Made by a program: the position numbers and the translations under genes | Shown: piece by piece, positions 32,876 to 45,490 of the stretch | Numbering within the stretch: position 1 is the stretch's first letter | How the letters are laid out: every line of letters starts with the position of its first letter | Source of the DNA: Taxawa tesnikishii (nom. ined.) | Taxonomy: Eukaryota; Ascomycota; Dothideomycetes; Dothideales | Direction of reading: 5' to 3' | DNA length: 64,000 bases | NCBI GenBank assembly: GCA_030247885.1 | Contig: JAPDRO010000010.1 | Span: 310,001 to 374,000 of the forward strand | Notes under the pieces: model-generated | The model's input: only the letters and a program-made list of their open reading frames with translations | The model's database searches: none | What the model was told of the DNA's origin: nothing

Positions 32876-34734
32876 TAGGAACAATTGATCCGGTTGCGGA
32901 GATGCAAGGTGTCACTGATCCAGTCACGGAGAACCATCAGCTCCGGTCGATCCAGTTGGCGATATTATAGTAATACGGACCCGCCAAGAAGAGCGAAAGA
33001 GTCCAAGGGAGTACGTTAAGCGGGAAGTGGATGCAGCTTGGTTCGTTTTCAAGCTTACCTGCAGGAAGAGGGGGCGGTGTGGGGAATCTCACCGGCATCC
33101 GTATCCGAACACGGATTGAGAGAACAGCTCGCTCTCTCGCTTTTCAACTAACAACGCTAAGTCGATCGTCAACGTCGGTGTTAGCGTCTGAGTTATCCTG
33201 TTGTCAAACTGTCACCCTCACAGTACTGTACCAATGCAGCGTTTCCCGTTCGCATGTCTAGCACAAGAGAGATTAGGGTGTGAGAATGACGGGCATAAGG
33301 GACGTGCAAGGCCGAGCTGCGCGGGGGTCCGCGTACGGGGCAGACGAGGCTCTCATGCGGTCGCGGGTCTTGCGATGGCATTGATTGCTCGGATACCTCG
33401 TCAAAGGCTGTCGCCTGCCATCTCTGCAGACGATCCCCGAAATCTGGTCTCTACTGGTCTTCAACTGCAACGGTGTTGGCCGCATCAATCTGCTGGGATG
33501 TGGTGTACCACGCCGACCGTGCCTCTGTACCGCAACGATCCCGCGTTCACTACAGAAGCTAGAATGCCTCTCGTCCCTCAATTGAACGATGGTTGTGACG
33601 TGTAACGTAATCCGTGGGCTAGTGGATCTATTTGTACACATTTGAATACTCTTTTGGTAACTGAGTACGTCTTACTTCCTAGTTCTTATGACGGGTGGAA
33701 ACATGGTGGTTTGAGTGATTCAGTTGTTGAGATGTTTGACATGGAGGGAGCCTGAGCTGTTACCAACCGCCCTTCAAATCGCCGGACCAACGACATGATA
33801 GGGTGTATTGATGAAGCCCCGAACAGTCAAAATACCCACAGAGCAAGCGCACAGCATTATGGCCGAGCCACAACAAGGAAAAACGATTGTTAGCAGAAGG
33901 TTCCCACATCCAACAGATTATGTCTCCGTGCTCGCATTCTGACTCTTATCCCTTCCTTGCAGCGTTTTGCAGGCGGAGGTGTTCTCAAAAGTGGTCGTAC
34001 GGCTTGCGAGGCAAACTGGAAGGAGGGTGATTGCTGTCAACGGTGAGATGTTGTTGTAGGGGGATCGGAGAGGAGGAAGGAGGCTGTGCGATTATCCGCT
34101 ATGACGACCTAGCTGCGTGGTCAAGTTGGCGTCGTCTGGTTGCATCGCCCCATCGCGTCTGTTGTTGTTAGGACACCTGTTGCATAGACCTGTGTAGACG
34201 TGTTACCGTAGGCGCTTTAATCAATATAAACGGTGAGGTTGTTGTAAACTTGTCTTGGCTTGGAAGCCGAGAATCCGTCTTCTTTCTCGAAGCCGTTGTA
34301 CACTTATGCCGTTCTCAAGTCGTTCTGGGCTTGCCTGGTGACTTCCTTGTGCACTCGTACCAACTCTTCTTCGCTCGTGAGCGCAACTCGGTTTCGTCGG
34401 GAGCATATACTCAACCCCGAAACCACGAAGAGGTACGCGTTCTTCGTCCGGCACAGCTTAAGCGGTGACATTGCAACCAGTGTTGCATACATTGGACCAC
34501 ATCTCAAGTCAAATGTGTGACCGCATGAACGTGGAAGCAGATGATTGGCAAAGACGCCCCGATCGTTAGTTCGTTCGCTTGAACCGAGCCTCGGTACGTG
34601 TTCTCCGACCGTTGTCGATGCTCCAGGCCAAGAACGTGGCTGTGTTTCGTGGGAGACCTTGTCTTTGGTAAGTGTGTCTCGACTCAAACGTCACAACCGA
34701 TGAACAGAAAGCACTATCCCGGGCTTTGAGGAGG
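32876..34734. other. No supported gene
   Basis: 1.9 kb with only overlapping short frames. Upstream region of the rhodopsin-like gene lies at its left side; I see no distinct element until the family C fragment. Confidence 0.45.
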
Positions 34735-35054
34735 TTACATTACGAAAGCAGGTCAAAGCGCAGCAAGAGCTTCTCAACAGGTAAGCGAGTCGCATTAAAG
34801 GGGAGGTTCGTGTTTAGCATGCAAGAAGTACTTGGAATAGCGAAGGCAGCTGAAGTGGGGTCATCTACTAGAAAACCGAGCGGACGGCCACGCAAGCGTC
34901 CGACCGAGGAGATACTCGAAAATGATGGGGAAGGACAGCTAGGAAGGGAATCTATCTAGCGACTCGGGTTCCGACTATATCGTTGTTGCGGTGCGCAAAT
35001 AGTAGTGGAATCCACAAGTTCGCATCAAGTGTCCCACTACCCCGGGGTTTATGT
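34735..35054 (+). mobile_element. 3' fragment of pogo family C
   Basis: Matches the last ~300 bp of the intact C element: QVK..QELLN, KRVALKGRFVFS, GRPRKRP, VVAVRK then the right terminus ending tttatgt at 35054 followed by TA. A ~24-bp internal deletion lies after LLN. The rest of the element is absent, with the breakpoint near 34735. It retains a consensus AT-hook (GRPRKRP) that the intact copy lacks. Confidence 0.9.
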
Positions 35055-35178
35055 TAGAGTCCGTGGGGTAACACCAATACTACATGGAGTTTTCTCTAGA
35101 ATAGCAGCTAGGGCTCTTACAAGTTCTCCGGCTTGCAGTGCGGAGAAGGAGATAACATGCATTGGACACTATGGTTCT

Positions 35179-36977
35179 CTACAGAGTGTACCTGAATCCC
35201 TTCAGACCTTCAATAACTTTGCCACCAGCGGCAGCGCGCTTATTGGCCCTCATGAACTTGAAGTCAAGCGCCAAGGAGATGATGACAATCAGCGCACTCG
35301 CAATCATGGTAGCATAGATGCCAGGGCGGTAGCCCGGCTTGTCCTGCTCCCTGAAGACGGTGCCTCCAATGATACCGCCAATCCCACCAGCTCCGACGAG
35401 AGTGGCGGAGCAGAGGGCGCGCTTCCACTGGCCTCGGATGTTGTTTGCTTGCCAGGTCAGAACACAGGGGATGTTGGCGTTGCATGCGGTCGTAGCAAGG
35501 AAGACGCCAAAGTATCGGCACCCTACGTTCTCTACGAAGCCAAGGAGGGCAAGACCTTATGTAACTGTAAGTACTGGACAACTTTTTGTGTGACGAGAAA
35601 CACCGCTTACCAAGAAGGCAAAGGAGGCCGTTGAAGATGATGAAAGGGGATCGGATGTGCCACTTGTCTCCGAACCACGCGAACCCGAACATGACAATAG
35701 CGGCAAGAACATAAGGTGGCGCAATGAGACATTGTGCTGCGGCAACGCTGAAGCCCATGCCTTGTTGGAGGATTATGGGCAGGAAGTACGCGATTGCGTA
35801 CGTGCACGTGGTTGTCAAGCCGAATAACGCGGCGAAGGCCCATACCTTGAGATCGAGACCGTTCTTGAGGTATTTACCAATCTTGAAACTACAACGGTTG
35901 TGAGCAATAGCTGAGAACAGTGCAGGCTGCTACTCACTCCTCAGGTATGGCATCGTGTCTATCCTTTTCAATCTTGGCAACGACGAATGCTGCCTCCTCT
36001 TCGTTCAAGAACTTCAAACCGAAGGATCTGGTGGAAAGCTCACTGTTCGAACGTCAGTGCAACCCTTTCTTAGTCTCGTTCACGAGGTAACTCACGGAAA
36101 ATCGACAATCAAAACATAGGCCGCTAAACCGATGAGACAGGTGATCAGACCTTGCATGATACTAAGGCATGTCGTCAGTTGTCAATTCACCAACAGATGT
36201 GCAAGTCGACTCACAAGATCCACCGCCAACCAGCAAGACCAGGCCTTATGCCTTTGGGGGCAGTTGGATTTGCTTTAGTGGGACCATAATGCGCACCAAG
36301 GCCGTCACCGGAGCCGAGACCCGCCATCTGACTGAGACCGTAGGCGAGGATGCCGGCGAAAGCGGATGCCATCGATCCTATGAGGTAGAAAACCGCGTTG
36401 CGTTTCTGCAGCTCGTACCGCGGATACCAGCAGCTATACTTCTGGTCAGCCAAAGAAGAAGGGACCGCGAGACATTTGATACATACCTCAGAAGATATGC
36501 GCAGCCTGGGAAGAAGCCGGCCTCGAATATTCCAAGCACCAACCGAAGAGGTATCAGCTGGGTCCAGTGCTTCACGAAGCCCATACCAATCATGGTCGCA
36601 CCCCACAGGATGGTTATGGTTGGGAGAAATGCCCGTGGTCCAACCTTGCGGAGGATGACGGTCGCCGGAGGCTGCAACAGGACGTAGGTGATGAAGAAGA
36701 CCAGGACGATGATAGAGTAACGTGAGCCGACTAGAACGAGGTCCACGCCCATGCCAGCGACGACAGCAATGCCGGTGTTTGTACGATCCATCAAGCTCAC
36801 ACAGTAAAGGAATCCCAAGGTCAACACAAGTCGTCTGTCGATACGTCTCATGATTTTCTTCCGCTCTTCAGGAGTGAACCTTTCGATACGGGCATCGTTG
36901 ATGGCATCGGAATCGGCGGACTTGACGTGTTCGAGGAAGTCAGCCTTGCTGTCCTCCTTGACATCGTGGAAAGCCAT
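35179..36977 (-). CDS. MFS transporter, anion:cation symporter (allantoate permease-like)
   Basis: Six exons: 36977-36487, 36433-36215, 36161-36096, 36042-35938, 35888-35611, 35555-35179; introns of 49-55 nt, all GT-AG. They join to exactly 512 codons (511 aa). Motifs: [17 protein letters not shown] (TM1), [37 protein letters not shown] (TM4 and the YPRYELQKR loop after it), [20 protein letters not shown], a central cytoplasmic loop [18 protein letters not shown], and a C-terminus [22 protein letters not shown] typical of the ACS family (Dal5/Tna1 type). It would sit in the plasma membrane importing a small organic anion or vitamin with protons; substrate is unknown. Twelve TMs are expected for the length. 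The gene appears intact. Confidence 0.95.
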
Positions 36978-39608
36978 GTCTTGTGTCTCGGAGAGAGGCG
37001 GATAAGAAATCAGGAAACAAGGTGGTGAGTTCTAGGTGGAGAGCGAAAGGCAAGAGACAAGACCTTGTGAGTGCTGCACTGAGAAACAGAAAGACTAATG
37101 AGGGGTGCCCCATGGGAAAGAGTAAGATATATACATATCCTCGTGTCCACCGGTACCCCAAGCTTATGTGGATCCACTTCCTCGAAAGCACACGCTATCC
37201 GGGAATTGATATCGGACACGCCGGAGTCTGGTCAAGACTGGAACCTCCCCGTTTAGGAGATTCGGTCCATGGATCTTGCATGGATAACGTCGACTGCTTT
37301 TGTGATGTGTGGGATGGCGTATGGCAGATGTGGAGAGATCGTCGCGTAGCCAAGATCGGACCGGCCCCAGACTGGGGAAACGGTCTGGGGCGATGGCCTT
37401 GGCACGTGGCTGCATATCGAAATTGTTTCTTGTTGATTGGGCAAGACTGCTGACTAGCTGATGGGCCAAGAGTCCGGCCAACGCCTCATGCAAATGTACA
37501 TACAAGCGTCTTAGCAAACGAGTTCAGCAACGCTGGAGGGTGTTTCTCCTCACGGGATTCCGCTTGGTATGGCTAAGAAATGATGCTTGCGGCGAGACAT
37601 TTGTTCACCAGTTACATGGCGGCTGCTTGGTTTTTGACAATGTAAAAGGAAGGCTAGGAAACGTTGGCACATACCGAGGCTGAAAAGTAAAGGAGGCAAC
37701 TTCAATTGGTGAAACTGGTGGCATATTGACAACCCATTCGCACCTTTCTCCCAACCCAACAACCAGATTCTAGGACACATGATCCACAGGCGACCCCTTC
37801 ATTGTCCGAGATATTGCGATCGTGGCATATGGCAGCCATTGCGCGAGGTGCATAGCTTTGTGTTACGGTTGGCGGTAGAGCTCCAATGGCTGCTGCTGCG
37901 TTGTGAGCCTCACAGCTGAGCGACAAGGCACAGAAGTAAAGCACACACAAGCGCCAGAAAGAAATCTCAGGCCGAAAGCCGACTCGACTTCGAAAAACGC
38001 CTTTCGCAGTGCTGCGGGAAGGCTCTCCCGTGTCGGTCCCAAGGGGACAGAAAACATCTGATCCGGAAGCCAAGAGATGAGAACCAACCGGCTGTACCAG
38101 TACCACCGTGTTTGTGGTACGGAGCATTGACCACATTGGACGAACCCTCTACGCGGTCTGGAATGCACAGCACAGCCAAGTCCACAGCGGCGAACTCTAT
38201 CGAGAATACACCCACAAGTCATCCTCGTGTCCAGCAACCTCGGTCTGTGAGATCATGGATAGAGTTGACTAGCGTTCGACCCCTTTCCTGAGAGGATCAC
38301 ACTAGTCATCCCAGCAGCTGATCTGGTCGACCGACTGCCGTTTCGTGGCAACAACAACTCCTCCTCTGCATGCTCTGAGCACGGGCAGGTCCAGAATATA
38401 GGATGCTTGCCACCTATCACTGGTTTGATGCACTTGAGTGAAGTCCGGGTTGATATATTTTATACTTCTCAAGGATGATCTACTGATATATGCAACTCTT
38501 CTTGGTCTCGTGACGGTCTTCAACCCCGGAGGACCTTCAGAGATGGCGGCTATACTGCCAGTTGAGTCTGATATCCGCATTTAGAACTTCGAATCACTAG
38601 AAGTCTCTAAAGCTCATATTCGTTAGGTAAGGAAAAGAGAGAACACTGGAAAAAAAGAAGATTAGGCGATGATGATTTTAGCGAGTTGTGTGTACTAGTA
38701 ACAACTAGAGTTTGATTGCAAAGTGGCACATCAGTCCACTTGTTGGCGATCTTCAATGCCTTCTCTATGGGCTAACAGAGAGAAAGGAGGTGTTGCAGGA
38801 TCCCCATTGATTAACTGCTTGTCTGGCCACACCAGGTACGTGGAATCATAGACCGAGACTCGCACGTAGATAACGGCCTACGAAGCTTGTGTGGCATACC
38901 AGTATGCTGCGCCGAGACAGAGAAGCGAGTGGTGTTACTCCGGCTCGTATAACGTCCTTGGCCGTGTCTCGCCAAGAACAATTTCCAGCTCTTTCAAGAT
39001 ACTGCGACCTGGCAGAAGTATCCGATGATTTGCCGCAACGCTTGAACTCGAGCTGTACGCCATTGAGTTGATCACCTTACTGCGTACGCAACACACGAGG
39101 ATTGATTCGTGACTGAAGCGACGAGGATCCGGGCGAGGCTAGGAGTTGAGGCGTCGCTGCTGCCTTTGACAAGCCCTGCTAACGCCTCTGCGATGGGGCT
39201 CGTAGAAGTCTCCACTCCACTTCTTCTCTTCTTCCGCTGTTCGCTGCCGATTGCCGTTGGCGTTCTGAGTTTCGAAGTGCGGGCCTCTACTTTGACTGCC
39301 GACCTCGATGGTTTCCCCAACGAGGGAACAAGGAGTCTTGGGATCGGGAAAGCTTGTTGCAGTGGATTCGGCATACGAAAGACAGATGGCATGCGCGGGA
39401 TGGTGCCGCAACGACTCCCGCATGTTATTGAGTCTGTAACTGCGCGGATCCGTGATGCCGAGATACCCGAATCTGGCTGTCTCCCGTACTGGCCGAGGCC
39501 GTATCAGACGTTGTACGGTCCTGCAACGGTCTGCTGTGCTTGGAGTCTGACTTGTCACGGTATTGTCTGGATATAGTTCCCACTGAAGATCCGGCTGTGT
39601 TACTCTTG
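36978..39608. other. 2.6 kb without a recognised gene
   Basis: Only short frames on both strands. The 3' side (39072-39608) holds overlapping hydrophilic minus frames that may be decayed downstream parts of the regulator-like frame at 39609-39872. Confidence 0.45.
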
Positions 39609-39872
39609 TCAAAAAGTACGCGCGACGGCAAAGGCCCGTTCGTTTTGCTGATCCAGGTCAGCCTGACGTTGCTGCTGTTCATCCGCAAAGGACTGCGTGT
39701 TGGAAGATAGAGCCTCAGCTTCCCGTGCAAGTTGTTCTCGACGCCCATCGTGACCCTTGACTGCTGCCCTAGCTCTGACTGTTCGCCTGAATGTCGACGT
39801 CCTCATCTGTCGAGGGTCTGTAACAGTGACAAAGGTAAGCTCCTCTTTCGTGCAGTCAGCTTTACGCGGCAT
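39609..39872 (-). pseudogene. N-terminus of a fungal regulator-like protein
   Basis: 87 codons from ATG 39872: MPRKADCTKEELTFVTVTDP followed by RQMRTSTFRRTVRARAA and a Gln/Glu-rich helix. The F[IV].VTDP.Q start followed by a basic histone-like segment is usual for a large class of fungal-specific transcription-factor-domain proteins that lack an N-terminal zinc cluster. The frame stops after AVARTF; downstream frames are Ser-rich and hydrophilic but I find no fungal TF domain within the next kb, so this is probably a truncated or decayed gene. Confidence 0.45.
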
Positions 39873-40384
39873 AGCTCATCTTCTTGAAGAGGGAAATGAA
39901 ACTTACGAGACGGAACACTTTTCGGACGTGTAAGCGAAGGAAATCTTACCACACGAAAGCGTACCCAGTTACTCATGTTGCTGCTTCCGGATTTGCGGAA
40001 GAAAAGGGGCCGAGGATCCCGTCTGCTGACGACGGGTAGTCTAAAAGGCTTTCAGCACGTTTCTCCCAGGGGCAACCGGCGTGAACTCATTCAGTTGAAC
40101 AGTGATCTCCACCGACCGGCACCAGTGCCCCATTGTTTTGTGAGAGCTCTTCTGCATACTCTCGACGATGGCAGACGTCGAGTGCGAACAGGACTGACCG
40201 TTGGCGAAGTCTAGACTACGCTATGTAAGAATAACGTACGAAGTCAGGGGAACGGGAACGGTAACGGGACGCAAAGCCACGTCGCTATTCCCAAGCTCGC
40301 ATCAATGTTGTGGTCAAGGGGCGTTACCGAGGAACAATTTTCAGGGGGACACTATTGTTCCGAGTTGCACAATACTTTGGTCTA
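39873..40384. other. Intergenic
   Basis: No gene recognised; ends at the TA target of element E. Confidence 0.5.
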
Positions 40385-42246
40385 ACGTACCCCACAAGTG
40401 AGCGTGCCACCCAAGCGAGCGTGCCACTAAAACTCGTCCACGTAACAAACTCAACAACAATACATCACAACGCAAAAAATTCATGATAACTATTCTAAGT
40501 CGTCTTCTCCACGCCTGTTCGTATCTATTCGACAAGTACGCACATTGTGGCCAGTGTTGCCGCATCGCCTACAGCGACGTTGCTGCGCCGGACCGCTGCT
40601 CGTACCCCTTCCATCTCCATCCTTTTCCTGTCCTGCCCGCTTTTGGGTACCCTTTTGCGCTGATAGGTCCTGGCCATCCTGTAAGGTCATCGACCCTCCC
40701 CGACGCACACGTGTCTTCTTTGCCCTGCGACGCCTGCTCAAGGTCTGGTTTGCCTCTTCGAGGGAAGCGACTCGATCGCGGAGAAGGGCAACCTGGTGCA
40801 TCATGCCCATGGCCCCCTTCGTAAACTGGTCGATTGCCTGATGAATTGATGTTGGTGAGCTACCTTGGTGCCTCGCAATCCGGGACTTCAGGAACTCGGA
40901 TTGCGATGTCGCCTCGATTGGGTTGTCTGGGGTCTTTGAAACCCAAGGGGCAGGCGGGTCAGGGTCTAGTTCAGAGTGCGCTGGCGTACGTAGTTTGACA
41001 TCCAGCTGGGAGATCACGCTTTCTGGACTGAAAGGGACAATCCCGGCTCCTCGGAAACCCCTCGAATGTTCTCCTCTGTCATTGCCTGCTGAAAGGCGGC
41101 GTAGAATGCAGGGAAGAAGTCTTCCTTGGTAACATGGGTTATATGCCTCCGCATTAGATCCTCGATATGGCGACTATATGCTTGCTTGAGCGGGCCAAAG
41201 CACCCGACATCAAGTGGCTGGAGGATATGGGATGAATGGGCCGGCATACAGACGGTGACGATCTTGTTCTCCTTGCAGTACAGCTCGAATGCGGTCGAGT
41301 GATGGCTCTCGTGGCCGTCTAGGATAAGCAACCGATATGCCCCGGTCGTACGACCTTTAGTGTGCTTATCAAAATGCTGAATCCATTCCAGACCGCGCTC
41401 GTTAGTAGTCCAACCCCTTTCGCTAACAGCGATAACCCAGTTCTGTGGTAACAGGCTGTTGTGGTACCAGGACGAGAGATGGTATTTGCCGGCAACAATG
41501 ATGAACGGCGGGATCGTGCACCCTTGGGAGCTGACGCCCTGGATCACCGTAACCCATTCGCGATTACCTTGCTGTGCCATCTTGGCTCTTCCATGCCTCT
41601 CGGCCCCTGTAACTACCATCCCTGTCGCCGAGATGACGCCCATCATGAAGCCCGTCTCGTCGAAGTTCCAGACATCCTCCTCCGCAATGCCATACTTAGC
41701 AAGTGTGCTCTGCAAGAGTCGGAACCACATCGAGATCGTCTCCGGGTCTTCGCATTGGAGCCTCTGGTAGTCGCACCTTCGATTAAAACGAGTACGGAGA
41801 GCTGATTGTCGCTTTACGAAGTTGGACGCCCAGTTCTTGCCTACGGGTGGCGCGTCGCGGTCGCGTAGTAGTCGGTTCGCCATATCTTCCACACCAGCTA
41901 GTCTAGTGGGAAATGCGCGTGAGTCCAGGTCGAGCACGTACTGGACTATCGTAGATTCTTCCAAATCCGTAAGCTTTCGGGATTTGGGTGCAGTATCGCA
42001 TCGAGACGGTCGGCCGTGTTTTCGCTGCCTTAATGTCTCACGGTCGACTCTGTAGATTGTCGCAGCGGCTCGTATGCTTAACTTCGGGTCGTTCTGGATA
42101 GCCTGAACGGCTAAGAGTAGTTGACTGTCTTTGCGACCCGAGCTCATGATTACTGGTTGTGACATAAACCCCGAAAGTTCAATCGTCGCGTTGACGCGCT
42201 TTAGTGGCACGCTCGCTTGGGTGGCACGCTCACTTGTGGGGTACGT
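40385..42246 (-). mobile_element. Pogo-type DNA transposon E
   Basis: 1862 bp flanked by TA (40383-40384, 42247-42248). TIRs begin ACGTACCCCACAAGTGAG and are identical over 47 bp; each contains the motif agYgagcgtgccac twice. One transposase gene on the minus strand. Perfect termini indicate a young insertion. Confidence 0.97.
40490..42165 (-). pseudogene. Pogo-type transposase with CCHC zinc knuckle (element E), one frameshift
   Basis: From MSQPVIMSSGRK (42165; second Met at 42147): HTH (LSIRAAATIYRVDRETLRQR), CENP-B-like HTH (PPVGKNWASNFVKRQ), DD35D core with NFDETGFMMGV, ILDGHESHH and LQPLDVGCF. At the G/A-run 41055-41061 one base is missing just after EENIRG; the next frame continues FRGAGIVPFSPESVISQLDV to 40490. 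With the base restored the total is 559 codons. The C-terminus ends in CRRCGNTGHNVRTC, a CX2CX4HX4C zinc knuckle preceded by basic residues. Catalytic Asps are intact. Confidence 0.92.
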
Positions 42247-42417
42247 TAGGCTTAGTTTTGTGTTTAGAAGGCGTACGTAGCAATAAACTACGAAGCGGGA
42301 CTACGAGGAGAAATAGAGAAAGAGGCGGTACTTTTCTCTAGGATCTTACTCAACAACCTAAGCATAGCGTTCATGTAGATGTTCACAATGCGTAATTGTT
42401 GAATCTCAGGTAATTTG
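42247..42417. other. Short spacer between E and the Tc1-like terminus
   Basis: About 170 bp, no gene recognised. Confidence 0.5.
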
Positions 42418-42453
42418 TGGTGACTCGCCAAAAGTATCGGAACACTTCCGCGA
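42418..42453 (+). repeat. Tc1-like (family F) left terminus remnant
   Basis: gtgactcgccaaaagtatcg and the bases after it match the outer ~33 bp of element F's left TIR with few differences. Element D follows immediately, inserted at TA; no further F-like sequence is obvious on the right side of D. Confidence 0.8.
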
Positions 42454-42455
42454 TA

Positions 42456-44565
42456 CCGTGTCCGTGCACTCAATGCGCGCGTTCACTCAACGCGCGGGGT
42501 AACCCATCACGCGTCAAACTTCATTACCACACGACACCGCGCCCATGCCTCCAATCGACGATGCGCTTGCTGAGATAGATGCTTTGAAGCCTCGAGAAAG
42601 ACTCTGCTACACAACAGTGGCTAAAAATCATGCTGTTGTGCGCTCAACTTTGACGCGGAGGCACCGAGCTATTTCACAGTCCCGCGCAGCCGAGTCATCC
42701 AATCGCCGAAAACTCAACCCACAACAAGAGAGAGAGCTTACAAGACACATCGGTGAGCTCACAAAGCAAGGTCTACCTCCTGGAAGGTCTCTTATCCAGA
42801 AATACGCGTCAAAGGTGGCTAAGAAGCCTGTCTCAGAGAGCTGGGTTACCCGCTTCTTGAACCGCAACACCGACCAACTCATCTCCAAGTGGACGACCGG
42901 TATGGATCGCAATCGTCACCAAGCTGACTCAGGGGCCAAATACAGCCTGTATTTCAAGCTCTTATACTCCAAGATAGCTCAATACAATGTTGAGCCTCGG
43001 CACACATACAATATGGACGAGAAGGGCTTCTTGATTGGTGTCACCAGCCGCTCAAAACGAGTGTTCAGCAGACAGATGTGGGTGAAGAGGCAGGTTAGAG
43101 CAGCTATGCAAGATGGCTCACGAGAGTGGGTTACCCTCCTAGCGTGCGTCTGCGCCGATGGATCAGCACTGCCGCCAAGCCTCATATTTTCGTCAGCTAG
43201 CAATGATATTCAGTCAAGCTGGGTGGAGGAAATTGAGCCAGGGGACCACTCGGTGTTTGTTAACTCATCACCGACAGGCTGGACAAACAACGATCTTGGC
43301 CTTAGCTGGCTTGAACAGGTGTTTGATCGCTTCACCAAGACCAAAGCGCGGCGCTCTTACCGGTTACTAATACTTGACGGCCATGGATCCCACGTTACTC
43401 CGGACTTCATTGAGTATTGCCATCACAACAAGATACTCCTGGCTATACTTCCTCCCCATTCCACCCACACGTTGCAGCCGCTTGATGTGTGCTTGTTCAA
43501 GCCTCTCTCACAGGCCTACTCTGACGAGCTCACAGCTTTCCTTGAGAGAAGCAAGGGGCTGTCTCCAGTCAAGAAAGGAGATTTTCTCCCTTTTTCTGGA
43601 AGGCCTGGCAGTACTCGTTCAAGGGAGCAGCAATACTCGGCTCCTCCAAAGCCACTGGTATATGGCCCCCTGATCCCTCTCCTATACTTAAAAGGTTTAG
43701 CAACACCAACCCAGATCAGCAAGAGTCAAGGGAGAGTTCAACCTCAGTACTAAGCGCCTCTGATTGGTCGAAGATGAGGCAGCTTCTCAAGGAGAACGTT
43801 AGAGATCAAAACAACAAGGACGTACAGAGGCTTAATGAAGCAATCCACGCTCTTCCAGCGCGAGTTGACCTTCTTGCGCATGAGAATCAGGGGCTTCAAG
43901 AGGCTCCCCTTCACAAGAGGAAGCACCCAAAGCGTAGTAAGCCTCTTGATCTTCAACAACGCAAGGGGTACCTTAGTGGCCCTGTTTTCTGGTCACCAAG
44001 GAAGGTTAGGGAGGCACGTGTTCGCTGGACAGTGGAGGAGCGTGAGAAGAAAGAGCTACAACCTCAAAAAGCCGAGTCGGCTAAGCTCAGAAAGGCTGCA
44101 AAACTGTACAATGAGAAAATAGCCCAGGAGAAGCGTATAGCAAGGGCAGAGGCGGCAGAGGTTAAGAGGAAGGAGAAGGTCGAGAAAGCAGCTAAACGCG
44201 CTCGGCAAAGGGAGGCTCGCGACGCCGCCAAAGTTGTACGATTGCCCCAAAAGGGTAAGCGTAAAGCTTCACAAGCACCTATACAGAAGCGCAAGCGTCA
44301 AAAACGTGCTGGTGATGCTGTGGGTGGTGTTGAAGCCGCCAAGGCTCCCCAAGCCCCCATCCGTCACCACATCACGCGGCCGCAACATCAAGCTTCCAAG
44401 TAAACATAGATAGCACAAGTTGTTTGTGTAGATCTAATGACTACTCCACAACAGACTCTCATGATAACAGCTGTTGTGGGTGGCTCTACAGCCTCATGTT
44501 TGTGCAAGTACTAAGGTGGTGGGGCGCGCGTTGAGTGAACGCGCGCACTGAGTGCACGGACACGG
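42456..44565 (+). mobile_element. Pogo-type DNA transposon D
   Basis: 2110 bp flanked by TA (42454-42455, 44566-44567). TIRs begin CCGTGTCCGTGCACTCA and match at 40 of 41 positions; each carries cactcaatgcgcg-like units twice. Belongs to the same terminal class as A and B. Confidence 0.97.
42545..44403 (+). pseudogene. Pogo-type transposase (element D), one frameshift
   Basis: MPPIDDALAEIDALKPRERL start, HTH_psq (VAKNHAVVRSTLTRRHR), CENP-B HTH (PVSESWVTRFLNRN), DD35D core with NMDEKGFLIGV, ILDGHGSHV and LQPLDVCLF. One T is missing in the T4 run 43582-43585, inside KKGDF/SPFFWKAW; the other frame then runs to 44403 with KATGIWPPDPSPILKRF and a basic coiled-coil tail (KEKVEKAAKRARQREARDAA). 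Restoring the base gives 620 codons. Catalytic residues intact. Close paralogue of the transposases of A and B. Confidence 0.93.
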
Positions 44566-44687
44566 TATGCTCAAAGCGTGACACAAGGATTATACGCTAG
44601 GCTTGGCGTAGCCTCGCTCTCCGATTCTACCTGTGTCGACAAATGTGCTTGAGCTGACTGCCACATCGTTACCGCGTCGCCGAGATC

Positions 44688-45490
44688 ATGCCACCAGGAA
44701 GTGAGTGCTAGAAGTCCAGCAGGACATATGAAACAAGGGAGTGGTCTACCTGCGGTCCATCGTTACAGACGAGATCATAGCTTCTTTCCTTGGCCTTCCT
44801 CCGGAATTGACTGCCAATATGGTATCCAGGCTCGACAAAGCGGGCCGAAAAACTCTCCGCTGTGTGTCCTGAGCATTTTCTGGCATCGTCTCACCCCTGG
44901 TCTTTGAAGAAGTGCTATTTGATCTCGACCGAGGCGGCACCGACAGCCTCATAGCCATCTCCCACCAGAAAGAACTCATGCAGCACGCACGCACCCTAAG
45001 ATTGAAGCGGAGGAAGGGCTTGAAAGCCTTCGATCACCTCAAGGACTGGCGGAGCATCACCATCTCCGAATGGGAGCCTTCGTCGCCGGGGCGAGACGCT
45101 GGTTCCGCAGAGCCTGGTGCGGAATCGATGTCTAACGGAGAGTGGGACACTTTGACAGAAGATGCGCGTCTACAGCTGTACGGAAACTACGAGCGCAATC
45201 ACCTGGCTGCACGAGAGCATGCATGTCGGCTCGTGTCCTCTTTATGCTTCCTCATCAACGGCGGCGGTGAAGCCAGTGAGCGTGTTGACCCGCAGACGGC
45301 TCAAAATGAGCCGGTACTGAAAACATCATCCGGCTTCGCTGAGGTGTTGCGTGAAGAGCTCAGTCGCCGCATCAACCCAGCTCTTTACGTCATCAAAGTT
45401 TGCCGCATCGAAGCGCGCGCGTCAGTCTGGCGAGTCCAGATGCCTGCGATCTCCGGATGGCGAGTCTTGAAGCGGTCCGGCCTGTCCTGA
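44688..45490 (+). pseudogene. F-box-like protein gene with one premature stop
   Basis: A 13-nt exon (ATGCCACCAGGAA, 44688-44700), an 80-nt intron (44701-44780, GTGAGT...CATAG) and exon 2 to 45490 make exactly 241 codons. The start MPPGTSFLGLPPELTANMVS followed by RLDKAGRKTLRCVS and SPLVFEEVLFDL is the F-box-like beginning common in dothideomycete proteins, which usually recruit substrates to SCF ubiquitin ligases. The rest is leucine-repeat-like (HARTLRLKRRKGLKAFDHLK). The single lesion is TGA at 44870-44872, where the related copy at 30522 has CGA. No other break, so the loss is recent, or the stop is polymorphic. Confidence 0.75.

Noticed and set aside
33201-33605. 134-codon plus ORF upstream of the rhodopsin-like gene
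   Set aside because: Overlaps a minus frame of equal length; composition is Arg/Pro-rich with no motif.
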